Part shown: piece after piece, positions 6,574-14,121 of the stretch
How the letters are laid out: each line of letters begins with the position of its first letter
How positions within the stretch are numbered: the first letter of the stretch is position 1
From: Bacteroidales bacterium UBA1736
GTDB taxonomy: Bacteria > Bacteroidota > Bacteroidia > Bacteroidales > UBA932
Reading direction: 5' to 3'
NCBI GenBank assembly: GCA_002315825.1
Contig: DCIC01000108.1
Location: forward strand, 453-14,573
DNA: 14,121 nt
Program-made: the position numbers and the translations under genes
The notes under the pieces: generated by a model
The model's database searches: none
What the model was told of the DNA's origin: nothing
The model's input: only the letters and a program-made list of their open reading frames with translations

Positions 6574-7680
6574 ATGAATCCATTTTTTAAAATCAAATTC
6601 GCATTGATGGAGTCAGCAATGCGGAAGCGCAAAAAAGAGCCGTTCAACTATACTGAAGCGGATCTTTTTGAGATTCCCGAAGGGGCGGGGCCGATGATCA
6701 ACAACAGTTGGTTCTTTGGCGGAGACGCTCCCGATGGGATGAGTTTCAAGATGAGACTCGGTCTTCGCAACAACGGACAGGCTGAGGTTTTCCTTATCTG
6801 GATAGGACGGGACGGAAGATTCCTCACTACCGACAAGCAGCTTTACGATATATCGGAGTGCCCTATGAGGGTGAAGAATATCATCCCCGGTAGGGATTGG
6901 GAGGTATGGTTTGACGGTGAGACTGTGGATATGAATGACGGGAGCAGACATCATTGTGTGATGAATTTCCGATACACCTCCAGACTTCCTATTTTCCATC
7001 CAGCAATAGATGGGTGTACTTGGGGGATGTCCCAGGCTTTCGCCTCTCAGAAGTGGAACAAGGCTTTCTTCAAAAGTCTCTCGGGTGATGCCGGAGTCGG
7101 ACAGACTGACAAGAACATCCGTCAGGTCCATTATGAACAGACCGGACATATGGATGGTACAATGCAGATAGACGGAGAGCCCGTATCTTTTTCAGTGCCC
7201 GGAATTAGAGACCGTGCGTTTGGAAGAAGGGATTGGAACTATATGGACTGCCACGTTTGGCTTGTCGCTGTGACAGCCAGAGGAGAAGTTACCAATTTCA
7301 GCCTTGTGAGTTATCCCAATGCCAAGTGTCTGTATTGCGGATATTCTGATTTTGATTCAGACAGGAACGCTTCGCTTACTGACTATAAAATGATATCATA
7401 TGACCATTGCGGCGGCAAAGGTCCTGATAGAATGGTAGTGGATATGAGTTTTACCAATGGGGTGTGCTACAGAATGACCGCAGACAGGACTCACGATTTG
7501 TTCACTCCGTTTGACAATGGCAATTTTTACTTCCACGAGGCTGTGGGTGATTTCACATTTGAGCTTATCCCTGCACTAGGGGAGGACCCTCTTCCCGGTG
7601 CAAGGAAGATTCAGGCCAGAGGTACTATTGAATTGGGCTGGAACAAGGACAGCAGCCGCTGGGGTACATACGAACGCTAA
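6574..7680 (+). CDS. AttH/CrtC-like lipocalin-fold protein (DUF7064/DUF7065-like)
   Basis: A 368-residue protein of uncertain function with no signal peptide or membrane segment, so probably cytoplasmic. From memory it resembles the AttH/hydroxyneurosporene-hydratase-like proteins (two stacked lipocalin-type beta barrels), particularly families with a [GH]xRDxxxGxRDW signature. Here this reads GIRDRAFGRRDW at 210-221, preceded by YEQTGHMDGTMQIDGE (187-202), the typical lead-in strand. Aromatic-rich beta-strand patterns run through the rest (VWFDGE 111-116, CHVWLVAV 226-233, FTFELIP 327-333). Relatives bind or transform hydrophobic small molecules such as carotenoids or polyketides, but no catalytic residue can be named here. 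It is the first gene of a two-gene operon with a dikinase that starts 11 bases after its stop. That tight pairing suggests the two act on one compound. The fold-level call is moderately sure; the function is unknown. Confidence 0.62.
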   Translation: MNPFFKIKFALMESAMRKRKKEPFNYTEADLFEIPEGAGPMINNSWFFGGDAPDGMSFKMRLGLRNNGQAEVFLIWIGRDGRFLTTDKQLYDISECPMRVKNIIPGRDWEVWFDGETVDMNDGSRHHCVMNFRYTSRLPIFHPAIDGCTWGMSQAFASQKWNKAFFKSLSGDAGVGQTDKNIRQVHYEQTGHMDGTMQIDGEPVSFSVPGIRDRAFGRRDWNYMDCHVWLVAVTARGEVTNFSLVSYPNAKCLYCGYSDFDSDRNASLTDYKMISYDHCGGKGPDRMVVDMSFTNGVCYRMTADRTHDLFTPFDNGNFYFHEAVGDFTFELIPALGEDPLPGARKIQARGTIELGWNKDSSRWGTYER

Positions 7681-7691
7681 CTGATGAGAGA

Positions 7692-10082
7692 ATGATAAAA
7701 CTATTCGACTTAAGAGAGATACCGGAAGAATACATACCGAAGGTCGGTGGAAAAGCAAGAGGATTGAACAGTCTCATCAAGTATGGCTATGAAGTTCCGG
7801 AGGCGTTCGTGATTGCGGATATTGCTGAAGATGAAGACCTTGAATCCGTGGCTCAGAGATACGAAACTCAAGATTTGGGCCTTGTTTCTGTCCGTTCTTC
7901 TGCATCTCTTGAAGATGGAAAGGATTTTTCCGCTGCCGGCCAGTTTACTACATATCTTAATATCGAAGGGCGAAATGATGTTGTGAAAGCCGTCCGGGAT
8001 TGTGTCGCTTCTCTCAGGAATGAGACTGTACGCCAATATTCCAAGATGTTCCTGATGTCTGAGGATTGCCGGATGAATGTTATTGTTCAGCGGATGGTCC
8101 GGGCAAAATGTGCGGGAGTGATTTTCTCGCGTGCTCCTATGCGTCCCGGGTTTGTTCTGGTCGAGGCTGTTGTCGGACTTGGAGAGAATCTTGTCTCTGG
8201 AAAGATGTCAGCGCAGCAGTACAGAGTCCGCGGAAACGATGTTGAGGCTATGCCTTCCAATCCTATCCTCACAAAAGAGCAGGCGGTAGCTTTGGGCGAA
8301 GCCGGCAAACGTGCCGAAAAGCTTTTCGGTATGCCTATGGATCTGGAATGGGCGATAGATGAAAACGATTGTATCCAATGGCTGCAGGCTCGTCCTATCA
8401 CGATAGGGGAGTCGGTGACTATGAATGAGCTGGACTGCGAGTATGACGCTTCCAGAGTCGTATACACCACCGGAAACATAGGGGAGGTGATGCCGGGAGC
8501 GATCACTCCTCTGAATATCAGCACCAATCTGCTCTCGCTCGACTGGGCGGTGATGAAGACTTATGTCGAGATAGGTTGTTTCAAGGAAGAACTTCCTCCG
8601 TACCATTTCATTGCGACATATTACAACCACGCTTTCTTCAATATGAGCACAATGTATGCGGTGTCTCACAGCGCATTGGGCTCTACAAAGGAGACAATGG
8701 ATATCTCCATCTGCGGTAAAGTGTTTGAGGATCTGCCGGACAGCGATATGCCCGACAAGCCTTTCCTTGTCAGACTCAAGAATACCATCCCTTTCATACG
8801 TCTTGTCCTGAGCGGAGAAAAGTCCAGGAAAGGTATGATTGACGTAGTAAGCAAGCTTCACTTTGACTATAACACTGATATGAATGGTCTGTATCGCCAG
8901 ATCATTGATAATTTCAAGTATATGAAGATGGCGCATTATTATCATTATGGTGCGTCATATTATTCCGGCGGAGCTACTGCGATGCTCAATAATTCTCTTG
9001 AGAAAAAATTCAAAGACAAGGAGGCATTGGCATCCACCATTGCAGGATGCCTTACCCAGATCGATGATTTCGAGAGCGCCGATATTCTTCGTTCAATGCG
9101 GAGCCTCGCGGAACTTATGGTCAAGGACAATCCTTCGACCGCAGATGCATCTGTGCCGGAATTGATGGATTATTTTGACAATCAGGCTTCGGGCGAGGTG
9201 AAACTTGCATTGGATGCTTTTATGGAGAGGCACGGATACAGAGGCATCCTTGAAAACGAGATAATGAATCTTCCTTGGAGGGATAATCGCGAGTCTTTCT
9301 GTACATCTATCAGGAGTGTACTTGCTTCTATTGGTAAGGATGACAAGCGTGATGAAAAAGCTTGGACTGAGTATGCTGAGGATATTCTTTCCAATTTCAG
9401 CGGTCTGAAGAAAAAAAGTATTTGGAACTCGATTCTCAAGGCTCGTAAGGGAGTTACTTACAGGGAGTTTACAAAGTCAAAGATCATCTATGTCCTGGAC
9501 CAGTTCAAGCAGGCTTATCGCGCTCTCTCGGAGATGATGGTTGACGAGGGGATTCTTCCGGAAAGAGAATGCATATATTTCCTAACACAGGATGAAGTAG
9601 GTCTTCTTCTTGCAGGTGACCGTTCTTTGGTGAAGAAGGCTCTTGCAAGAAAGCGGATTTTCCCTCAGCAGATGGAACTCAGATTCCCGTATGCCGCATT
9701 GGGAGTGCCTCAACCGATTTCGGCAATGTCGTCAGATCCCGATGCTACAGTCTTTCACGGGACTCCGGTATCACGTGGTATTGCCAGAGGCGTTGCAAGA
9801 GTGGTACGCAGCGAGTCGGATGCTATGAATCTTCAGAAAGGAGAGATAATGATAGCAGCCTGCACGGATATCGGATGGTCTCCCTATTACAGTATCATCG
9901 GGGGCCTTGTGACGGAAATCGGTTCAGCTTTGTCCCACGGGGTGGTTGTCGCCCGTGAATATGCTCTTCCAACGGTAGTGAATGTCACAGGTGCGATGGA
10001 TCTCATCAACAACGGGGACAGAATTGTCATTGACGGAAATACAGGAACGATCGTGATAGAGAAGAGAGCTGACAATAAGTAG
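7692..10082 (+). CDS. Rifampin-phosphotransferase-like dikinase (PPDK_N plus phosphohistidine domain)
   Basis: A 796-residue cytoplasmic enzyme built like rifampin phosphotransferase. The ATP-grasp domain (about 1-240) shows GGKARGL (19-25, Lys21), VRSSASLED (67-75, Arg68), VQRM (132-135), GLGENLVSG (162-170), DLEWA (217-221) and QARP (232-235). A central substrate domain (about 250-670) opens with GNIGEVMPGAITPL (261-274) and contains a GYRG motif. The C-terminal swivelling phosphohistidine domain (about 685-790) has LSHGVVVAREYALP with phosphoacceptor His749. The family splits ATP into AMP and phosphate while passing the beta-phosphate through the histidine to a substrate; relatives include PEP synthase, rifampin phosphotransferase and pyrrole-condensing enzymes such as PigC. 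The PEP/pyruvate barrel of PEP synthase is absent. All catalytic motifs are intact. The substrate is unknown; true rifampin activity is doubtful because the central motif differs from what I recall for those enzymes. Confidence 0.85.
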   Translation: MIKLFDLREIPEEYIPKVGGKARGLNSLIKYGYEVPEAFVIADIAEDEDLESVAQRYETQDLGLVSVRSSASLEDGKDFSAAGQFTTYLNIEGRNDVVKAVRDCVASLRNETVRQYSKMFLMSEDCRMNVIVQRMVRAKCAGVIFSRAPMRPGFVLVEAVVGLGENLVSGKMSAQQYRVRGNDVEAMPSNPILTKEQAVALGEAGKRAEKLFGMPMDLEWAIDENDCIQWLQARPITIGESVTMNELDCEYDASRVVYTTGNIGEVMPGAITPLNISTNLLSLDWAVMKTYVEIGCFKEELPPYHFIATYYNHAFFNMSTMYAVSHSALGSTKETMDISICGKVFEDLPDSDMPDKPFLVRLKNTIPFIRLVLSGEKSRKGMIDVVSKLHFDYNTDMNGLYRQIIDNFKYMKMAHYYHYGASYYSGGATAMLNNSLEKKFKDKEALASTIAGCLTQIDDFESADILRSMRSLAELMVKDNPSTADASVPELMDYFDNQASGEVKLALDAFMERHGYRGILENEIMNLPWRDNRESFCTSIRSVLASIGKDDKRDEKAWTEYAEDILSNFSGLKKKSIWNSILKARKGVTYREFTKSKIIYVLDQFKQAYRALSEMMVDEGILPERECIYFLTQDEVGLLLAGDRSLVKKALARKRIFPQQMELRFPYAALGVPQPISAMSSDPDATVFHGTPVSRGIARGVARVVRSESDAMNLQKGEIMIAACTDIGWSPYYSIIGGLVTEIGSALSHGVVVAREYALPTVVNVTGAMDLINNGDRIVIDGNTGTIVIEKRADNK

Positions 10083-10086
10083 AGTG

Positions 10087-10617
10087 TCACAGCTTGACTG
10101 TCAGTACTTGATCCACAGAGATGTCCCACGGGTCGCATTCCAGGTAATCCATCATTCTATAATCGAAGCAAATTCCGACAAGAGGGCAATGGAGCAGGGG
10201 CAGAAGTCTGTCATAGAATCCCTTGCCGTGCCCGAGCCTGTGGCCTGCTTTATCGAAGGCCACGCCGGGAATAATGGCCAGATCAATTTCTGAGGCATCA
10301 ATCAGTGGTGCATCAGCAGACGGCTCCAATATCCCAAGGTAGCCCTCTGTCAGCATATTCTTGTCATATTTGCGAAGCTCAAGACTGTTTCCCGCCACCT
10401 TCGGCAATACAAAACATTTGCTATTGTCCGATAGGATATACTTCAGAGACACTTCTCCCGGCAATGCCATATAGCAGAGGACAGTGCCTGCATCTTTATA
10501 TTCCTGTAGATTGACGAGGCGGCGGCACAACTCTTCTGAAGCAGCTTTTTCTGCTTCCCTGGAGCTTTCTGCGGCCCTTTTGCGCATAATTGACCTGATC
10601 TCTTGCTTAGTGCTCAT
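10087..10617 (-). CDS. 5-formyltetrahydrofolate cyclo-ligase
   Basis: A 176-residue cytoplasmic enzyme (also called methenyltetrahydrofolate synthetase) that uses ATP to convert 5-formyl-THF into 5,10-methenyl-THF, returning a dead-end folate to one-carbon metabolism. Diagnostic features are Lys4 and Arg8 near the N terminus, MRKR at 11-14, the ATP/folate-binding stretch PGVAFDKAGHRLGHGKGFYDR (117-137) and the C-terminal DISVDQVLT (165-173). Length is normal. I chose ATG at 10617: it overlaps the TGA of the upstream GH95 gene as ATGA, a classic translational-coupling arrangement. A GTG at 10629 would add only four residues. It converges with the dikinase gene; only four bases separate their stop codons. 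Confidence 0.95.
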   Translation of the reverse strand: MSTKQEIRSIMRKRAAESSREAEKAASEELCRRLVNLQEYKDAGTVLCYMALPGEVSLKYILSDNSKCFVLPKVAGNSLELRKYDKNMLTEGYLGILEPSADAPLIDASEIDLAIIPGVAFDKAGHRLGHGKGFYDRLLPLLHCPLVGICFDYRMMDYLECDPWDISVDQVLTVKL

Positions 10618-12968
10618 TGCATTGTCCACGATTCTCCGGCCTTCAGTTCCACGGGCTTTTTCATATAGTCCTTAATCATAAAACGGCCGTCTTCAGCTGC
10701 TGTGAGAGTGAGACTTACGACCTTGCCGTCCTTCCAGGACGCCGAAATCTCACCCCCGCCTCTTACGCGCAAACCTTTGAAAGATCCTGTGTTCCATTCG
10801 GAGGGAAGGGCGGGAAGCAGTTCAATGACTCCCGTATGGCTTTGCACCAGCATTTCTGCTATGCCGGCAGTGGCTCCGAAGTTGCCGTCAATCTGGAAGG
10901 GGGGATGGGTGTCGAAAAGGTTGTTGAGGGTGGATTTTGCCAAGATAGCATTGACATTGGCCCCCGCTTCCTCTGCGTCGTGCAGCCTTGCGTAGAAATT
11001 GATGACCCAGGCTCTGCTCCATCCCGTATATGATCCCTGTCTGGTTTCGGGGTCCTCATTATATTTGCGTCTTCTTTCTACCGTTCGTTTTGCAGCTGCA
11101 AACAGCTCGGGGTCCTTATAGGATATCGTGGTTCCGGGAAACAGACCGAATAAATGAGAAATGTGCCTGTGACCCGGCTCGACCTCTTCGTAGTCCTCAA
11201 TCCATTCTTGAATTGTCCCGTATCTCTTGCTTACCTTGATTGGAGGCAGTTTTGCCATAGCCTCCTTGAGATCCTTTGCAAACTGTTTGTCGGTCTTGAG
11301 TATCTTCGCTGCTTCGCTGCAGGCTTGGAACAGTTCCCTGGTGATCTGCACATCCATAGTCGCTCCATATGTAAGATTGAAGGAAGACCCGTCGGGGAGT
11401 CGATATTTATTCTCCGGGGAATTGGATGGGGCAGTGACAAGATAACCGTTTTTGTCCTCCACCATAAATGAGAGAAGGAATTGGGCCGCTTCCTTCATTG
11501 ACGGATAGGCCTCCTCACGAAGGTAATCCATATCGGAAGTGAATCGGAAATGCTCCCATTGGTGGAGTGTCAGCCAGGGACCGGCGACGGGGAATGTTCC
11601 CCAGCCGACGCCGTCGCTTATGGAGGTGTGCCCGAATGGGTTTGAAACGTGATTGACCGTCCATCCCTTTGCATTGAAGGTCTTGCCGGCAGTGACTCTC
11701 CCGGGCTCTCTGATAGCATTGATCCAGTTGGAGAAGGGAACGAGTGTCTCTGGAAGATTGCAGATTTCAGCCGGCCAGTAATTCATCTGGATATTGATAT
11801 TGGTATGGAAATCTGAATTCCAGGGGGCCTTGTAATCCTGACACCATATTCCCTGCAGGTTTGCAGGCAGTCGTCCCGGCTTCCTGGAGGAAGATGCAAG
11901 AAGGTAGCGGCCGAATTGGAAATACAGCGCAACCAATCCCGGGTCGCTTTCTCCCTTCTTTACTGCTTCCAGTCTTTTGTATGTGGGGATTTGGGCTTTT
12001 GAAGAGTCTGAGAGAGAAAGAGAAACTCGGCTCATTATGGACTCCAGATCTTTTTGAGACCTTGAGCAGAGCTGCGGGTATGACATTGTGAAGGCGTTCT
12101 CCATTTGCTCCCGGCATATTGCCTCCGGGTCTATGCTCCTGTCAAAGTTGAGCTTTTCAAGGGAATAATCCGTATTCATAGCCATTACAAACCAAACCTC
12201 GTCGGCATTTTCGACATATATGGAGTTGTTGATGGCCTTCATTGTCCCTCCTTTGTTTACACCCTTCAGCCGACCAGCAAATTTCATATGCTCTCCTCCC
12301 TCACCTGCTCCCGGGGCGGGGAGATCAACGATCTGTCCCTTGATAATCAGACTGTTGTCCGGACCGGGCATTGCGGTGGCGTCAAATTGACGTCTGTATG
12401 AGATAAGAAAGGTCAGTGCTCCGGGCTTGTCGGCGCAGATTTTAAATACAAGGACATTGTCCGGAGCGGAAGCAAAAACCTCCCTGGAAAATGTTACGCC
12501 TTTGTATTTGAACGATGTCGTTGCTACGCCTGTCAATAGGTTGACATCTCTGTAATAGTCCTGAACGGCGGGGGAATAGGAGTCTGAGAAATATGAAATG
12601 CTTAATTCGCCGAAACTCTGGTATGACCTGATACGCAGAGGATCTCCTGATAGATGCTCCTCGGAAAGGGCATAGGCCTGTGCGATCTCACCATCCAGCA
12701 GCTTTTTCTGTATGATGGGAAGATACTCGGCTGCATCGGCGTTTCCGTCTTCGGGGGAACCGGCCCAGAGACTTTCTTCGTTGAGCTGAATGATCTCCTC
12801 CCAGGGCCTCCCGTATATCATTGCGCCTATCCGACCGTTCCCGATGGGGAAGGCCTCGTTCCAATCCTCGGCCGGTCTGTCAAACCATATTGAGTTCAAT
12901 TTGTCCTGTGCGCCTGAGCTGACGGAAAGAACCAGTAATGCAATGAGGGGCAGAATACCTTTTTTCAT
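10614..12968 (-). CDS. Glycoside hydrolase family 95, alpha-L-fucosidase type
   Basis: A 784-residue exported enzyme of family GH95, inverting enzymes that remove terminal alpha-1,2-linked L-fucose (some act on L-galactose) from host or plant glycans. A Sec signal peptide covers residues 1-20 (MKKGILPLIALL...SSGA, cleavage before Gln21). There is no lipobox, so it is probably periplasmic. The N-terminal beta domain carries PIGNGRIGAMIYG (41-53) and IQLNEESLWAG (60-70). The (alpha/alpha)6 catalytic domain has the base-side asparagines N390 and N392 in TNINIQMNYW, the acid Glu519 in SNSPENKY and Asp694 in QIDGNFGATAG. These match by motif the Asn421/Asn423/Glu566/Asp766 set of Bifidobacterium AfcA. 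The histidine cluster HRHISHL (600-606) fits fucosidase rather than galactosidase specificity, as I recall it. No SusC/SusD pair or other glycanase is adjacent. Its stop overlaps the next gene's start. Confidence 0.93.
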   Translation of the reverse strand: MKKGILPLIALLVLSVSSGAQDKLNSIWFDRPAEDWNEAFPIGNGRIGAMIYGRPWEEIIQLNEESLWAGSPEDGNADAAEYLPIIQKKLLDGEIAQAYALSEEHLSGDPLRIRSYQSFGELSISYFSDSYSPAVQDYYRDVNLLTGVATTSFKYKGVTFSREVFASAPDNVLVFKICADKPGALTFLISYRRQFDATAMPGPDNSLIIKGQIVDLPAPGAGEGGEHMKFAGRLKGVNKGGTMKAINNSIYVENADEVWFVMAMNTDYSLEKLNFDRSIDPEAICREQMENAFTMSYPQLCSRSQKDLESIMSRVSLSLSDSSKAQIPTYKRLEAVKKGESDPGLVALYFQFGRYLLASSSRKPGRLPANLQGIWCQDYKAPWNSDFHTNINIQMNYWPAEICNLPETLVPFSNWINAIREPGRVTAGKTFNAKGWTVNHVSNPFGHTSISDGVGWGTFPVAGPWLTLHQWEHFRFTSDMDYLREEAYPSMKEAAQFLLSFMVEDKNGYLVTAPSNSPENKYRLPDGSSFNLTYGATMDVQITRELFQACSEAAKILKTDKQFAKDLKEAMAKLPPIKVSKRYGTIQEWIEDYEEVEPGHRHISHLFGLFPGTTISYKDPELFAAAKRTVERRRKYNEDPETRQGSYTGWSRAWVINFYARLHDAEEAGANVNAILAKSTLNNLFDTHPPFQIDGNFGATAGIAEMLVQSHTGVIELLPALPSEWNTGSFKGLRVRGGGEISASWKDGKVVSLTLTAAEDGRFMIKDYMKKPVELKAGESWTMQ

Positions 12969-13011
12969 ATTTTCAAAACAACTTTTAAATATAGCGAATT
13001 TTTAGAAATAG

Positions 13012-14121
13012 CTATCTTCTGAAAATATCCCTCCAGTCTGCCATATTGAAACTGTTATTGAATTCGTGCTCGATGGGCCGGTTGATAAGGACCGTGACGC
13101 TGTCAGGGATATTGATGTCTATTTCTCTGTCCACCTCGTCGAAATCATAGCCCTTCCCATAGATGACAGGCGGAATGAATAGGGTGTCTTGTGATACTCT
13201 GAAGAATTCGGACTGTAGCTTGTTGATATCCTTCATCCCAAGTCTTTGGGCTGATGCGCAGACCGACGCTTTGTCCTCCAAGTGCCTGCGGTGGAGTGAA
13301 ATATCAGGATATGCGGCTACTTGAAAATCCTTTTTGTCTGTATGATTGACGTAAACGATCCGGTAGGAATCAGTGTCTCCTGTGGCCAGAAGTTGAGCGT
13401 CTTCCCATTGATCAAGTCCTTCAAACTCGATATGGAGGGTGTCGCTGACATTTGTCAATGTCTCGCTTCTCTCGACTTTCTCCTTGTTCCAGAACGGTTG
13501 GGAGCCTGCGATTCCTATTGCTGCCAGTCCAAATATGGAAAGAAGCCAGATAATAAAGATTACAAGACCAGGCATCCATTTCGGGGATTTGAATCTGAAA
13601 AGCAAGGCGCAGCCTCCATAAAGCATTCCGATAAATGGCAGGAATGCAACCAATGCGGTCAGAATGCTGCCTGCCCTAAGAGTCCAATATGGAAGACCGG
13701 CGGCCTGTGACGCGAAATCCAATACCCCGCTGGGAATAGCGAGGCCAGCAATGGCAATTCCGCAAAATGCGGTGACAATACCTATCAATCCAACTACTCC
13801 AATAAAAAGAAGCAGTCCTCCCATACAGAGGCAGATGATTTTCAATATAACCGGTAAAATATCGCTTCCGGCTTTGTCCTCCTTTTTGTTGAGGACCTGC
13901 TTTTCGATATTGTCATACGAAAGGGATTCACCCCTCATACTGCATTTCTGCTCAGTGGTCGTGGCGACTGGTGTGCAAAATAGCAGGATGAAATAAGCCA
14001 GAACGAGATATCCTGCTGGCCAGCATCCCCAGAAATGGTCCCCGAAAGCACATCCCAGACCAAACAGAATCATAAATCCAACCCTCATCAGGATAGGGTC
14101 AATGTCGAAATATGCTCCCAA
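13012..14121 (-). CDS. PspC-domain membrane protein (5' end cut by window edge)
   Basis: The C-terminal 369 residues of a larger protein; the reading frame is open to the window edge, so the true start lies outside. The visible N terminus GAYFDIDPILMRVGFMIL followed by YLVLAYFILLFCTPV is the second half of a PspC domain, which normally begins just before with a GGVCxGL-type motif. Then comes TTTEQKCSMRGESLS, typical of the linker in Bacteroidota PspC proteins. Three further hydrophobic segments follow at about 88-130, 145-175 and 182-210, with a soluble C-terminal domain from about 215 to 369 rich in beta-strand patterns. PspC proteins act in envelope stress responses; Bacteroidota versions are long, and I recall them often following a PadR-type regulator, which cannot be checked here. 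GH95 starts 43 bases downstream on the same strand. The cellular role is inferred from family only. Confidence 0.82.
   Translation of the reverse strand: MGAYFDIDPILMRVGFMILFGLGCAFGDHFWGCWPAGYLVLAYFILLFCTPVATTTEQKCSMRGESLSYDNIEKQVLNKKEDKAGSDILPVILKIICLCMGGLLLFIGVVGLIGIVTAFCGIAIAGLAIPSGVLDFASQAAGLPYWTLRAGSILTALVAFLPFIGMLYGGCALLFRFKSPKWMPGLVIFIIWLLSIFGLAAIGIAGSQPFWNKEKVERSETLTNVSDTLHIEFEGLDQWEDAQLLATGDTDSYRIVYVNHTDKKDFQVAAYPDISLHRRHLEDKASVCASAQRLGMKDINKLQSEFFRVSQDTLFIPPVIYGKGYDFDEVDREIDINIPDSVTVLINRPIEHEFNNSFNMADWRDIFRR

Noticed and set aside
8208..8945. A 245-codon open frame on the minus strand inside the dikinase gene
   Set aside because: It is fully antisense to a strongly conserved protein, its translation has no recognisable motif and is rich in His/Arg as expected of a shadow frame, and no promoter box precedes it.
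7692..10082. Calling the dikinase a PEP synthase (ppsA)
   Set aside because: The swivelling histidine domain is at the extreme C terminus and there is no PEP/pyruvate-binding TIM barrel after it. The domain order matches rifampin-phosphotransferase-like enzymes.
10618..10629. GTG start for the cyclo-ligase at 10629
   Set aside because: It adds only four residues not expected in the family; the ATG at 10617 gives the normal N terminus and an ATGA overlap.
12969..13011. Possible promoter for the GH95 gene (minus-strand TATATTTA)
   Set aside because: It is one base from the -7 consensus in a very AT-rich 43-base gap, without a -33 element. The base composition alone would produce such a match.
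14119..14121. TTG at the window edge as the start of the PspC-domain gene
   Set aside because: The visible protein begins in the middle of a PspC domain, so the gene must continue beyond the window.

Overview
The window looks like a chromosomal segment of a Bacteroidota genome, most likely order Bacteroidales. Three things support this. A textbook Bacteroidota promoter (TTTG-N19-TATCTTTG) lies before the tRNA gene, and further TAnnTTTG boxes precede several other genes. Most start codons follow A-rich leaders without a Shine-Dalgarno sequence. The protein types also fit: a short-form glucose-6-phosphate isomerase, a periplasmic GH95 glycosidase, a long PspC-type membrane protein and a GDPD lipoprotein. 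I see no rRNA, CRISPR array, insertion sequence, integrase or phage gene, and no gene-free stretch longer than 300 bases.

Layout. At the left edge is a tRNA-Asp(GTC) gene on the minus strand, then a minus-strand glycerophosphodiester phosphodiesterase lipoprotein. Divergent from it is a plus-strand pair: glucose-6-phosphate isomerase (pgi) and an L-lactate permease of the LctP family, 20 bases apart. A separate promoter drives a GltD/NfnB-like Fe-S flavoprotein, which converges with a minus-strand cation diffusion facilitator. Divergent from the transporter is a two-gene plus-strand operon: an AttH/CrtC-like lipocalin-fold protein and, 11 bases later, a 796-residue rifampin-phosphotransferase-like dikinase (ATP-grasp, central substrate domain, swivelling phosphohistidine domain). 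The right third is on the minus strand: a PspC-domain membrane protein cut by the window edge, a GH95 alpha-L-fucosidase-type enzyme, and 5-formyltetrahydrofolate cyclo-ligase, whose ATG overlaps the GH95 stop codon.

How the genes work together. Most are ordinary housekeeping or nutrient functions: sugar phosphate interconversion, lactate transport, reductant handling, metal efflux, fucose release, folate salvage. The part that is not self-explanatory is the lipocalin-like plus dikinase cassette at 6574-10082. Its dikinase has every hallmark needed for ATP-driven phosphohistidine chemistry but lacks the PEP/pyruvate-binding barrel of PEP synthase, and its central motif differs from what I recall of true rifampin phosphotransferases. 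It may therefore act on an unknown small molecule, possibly one handled by its lipocalin-fold partner.
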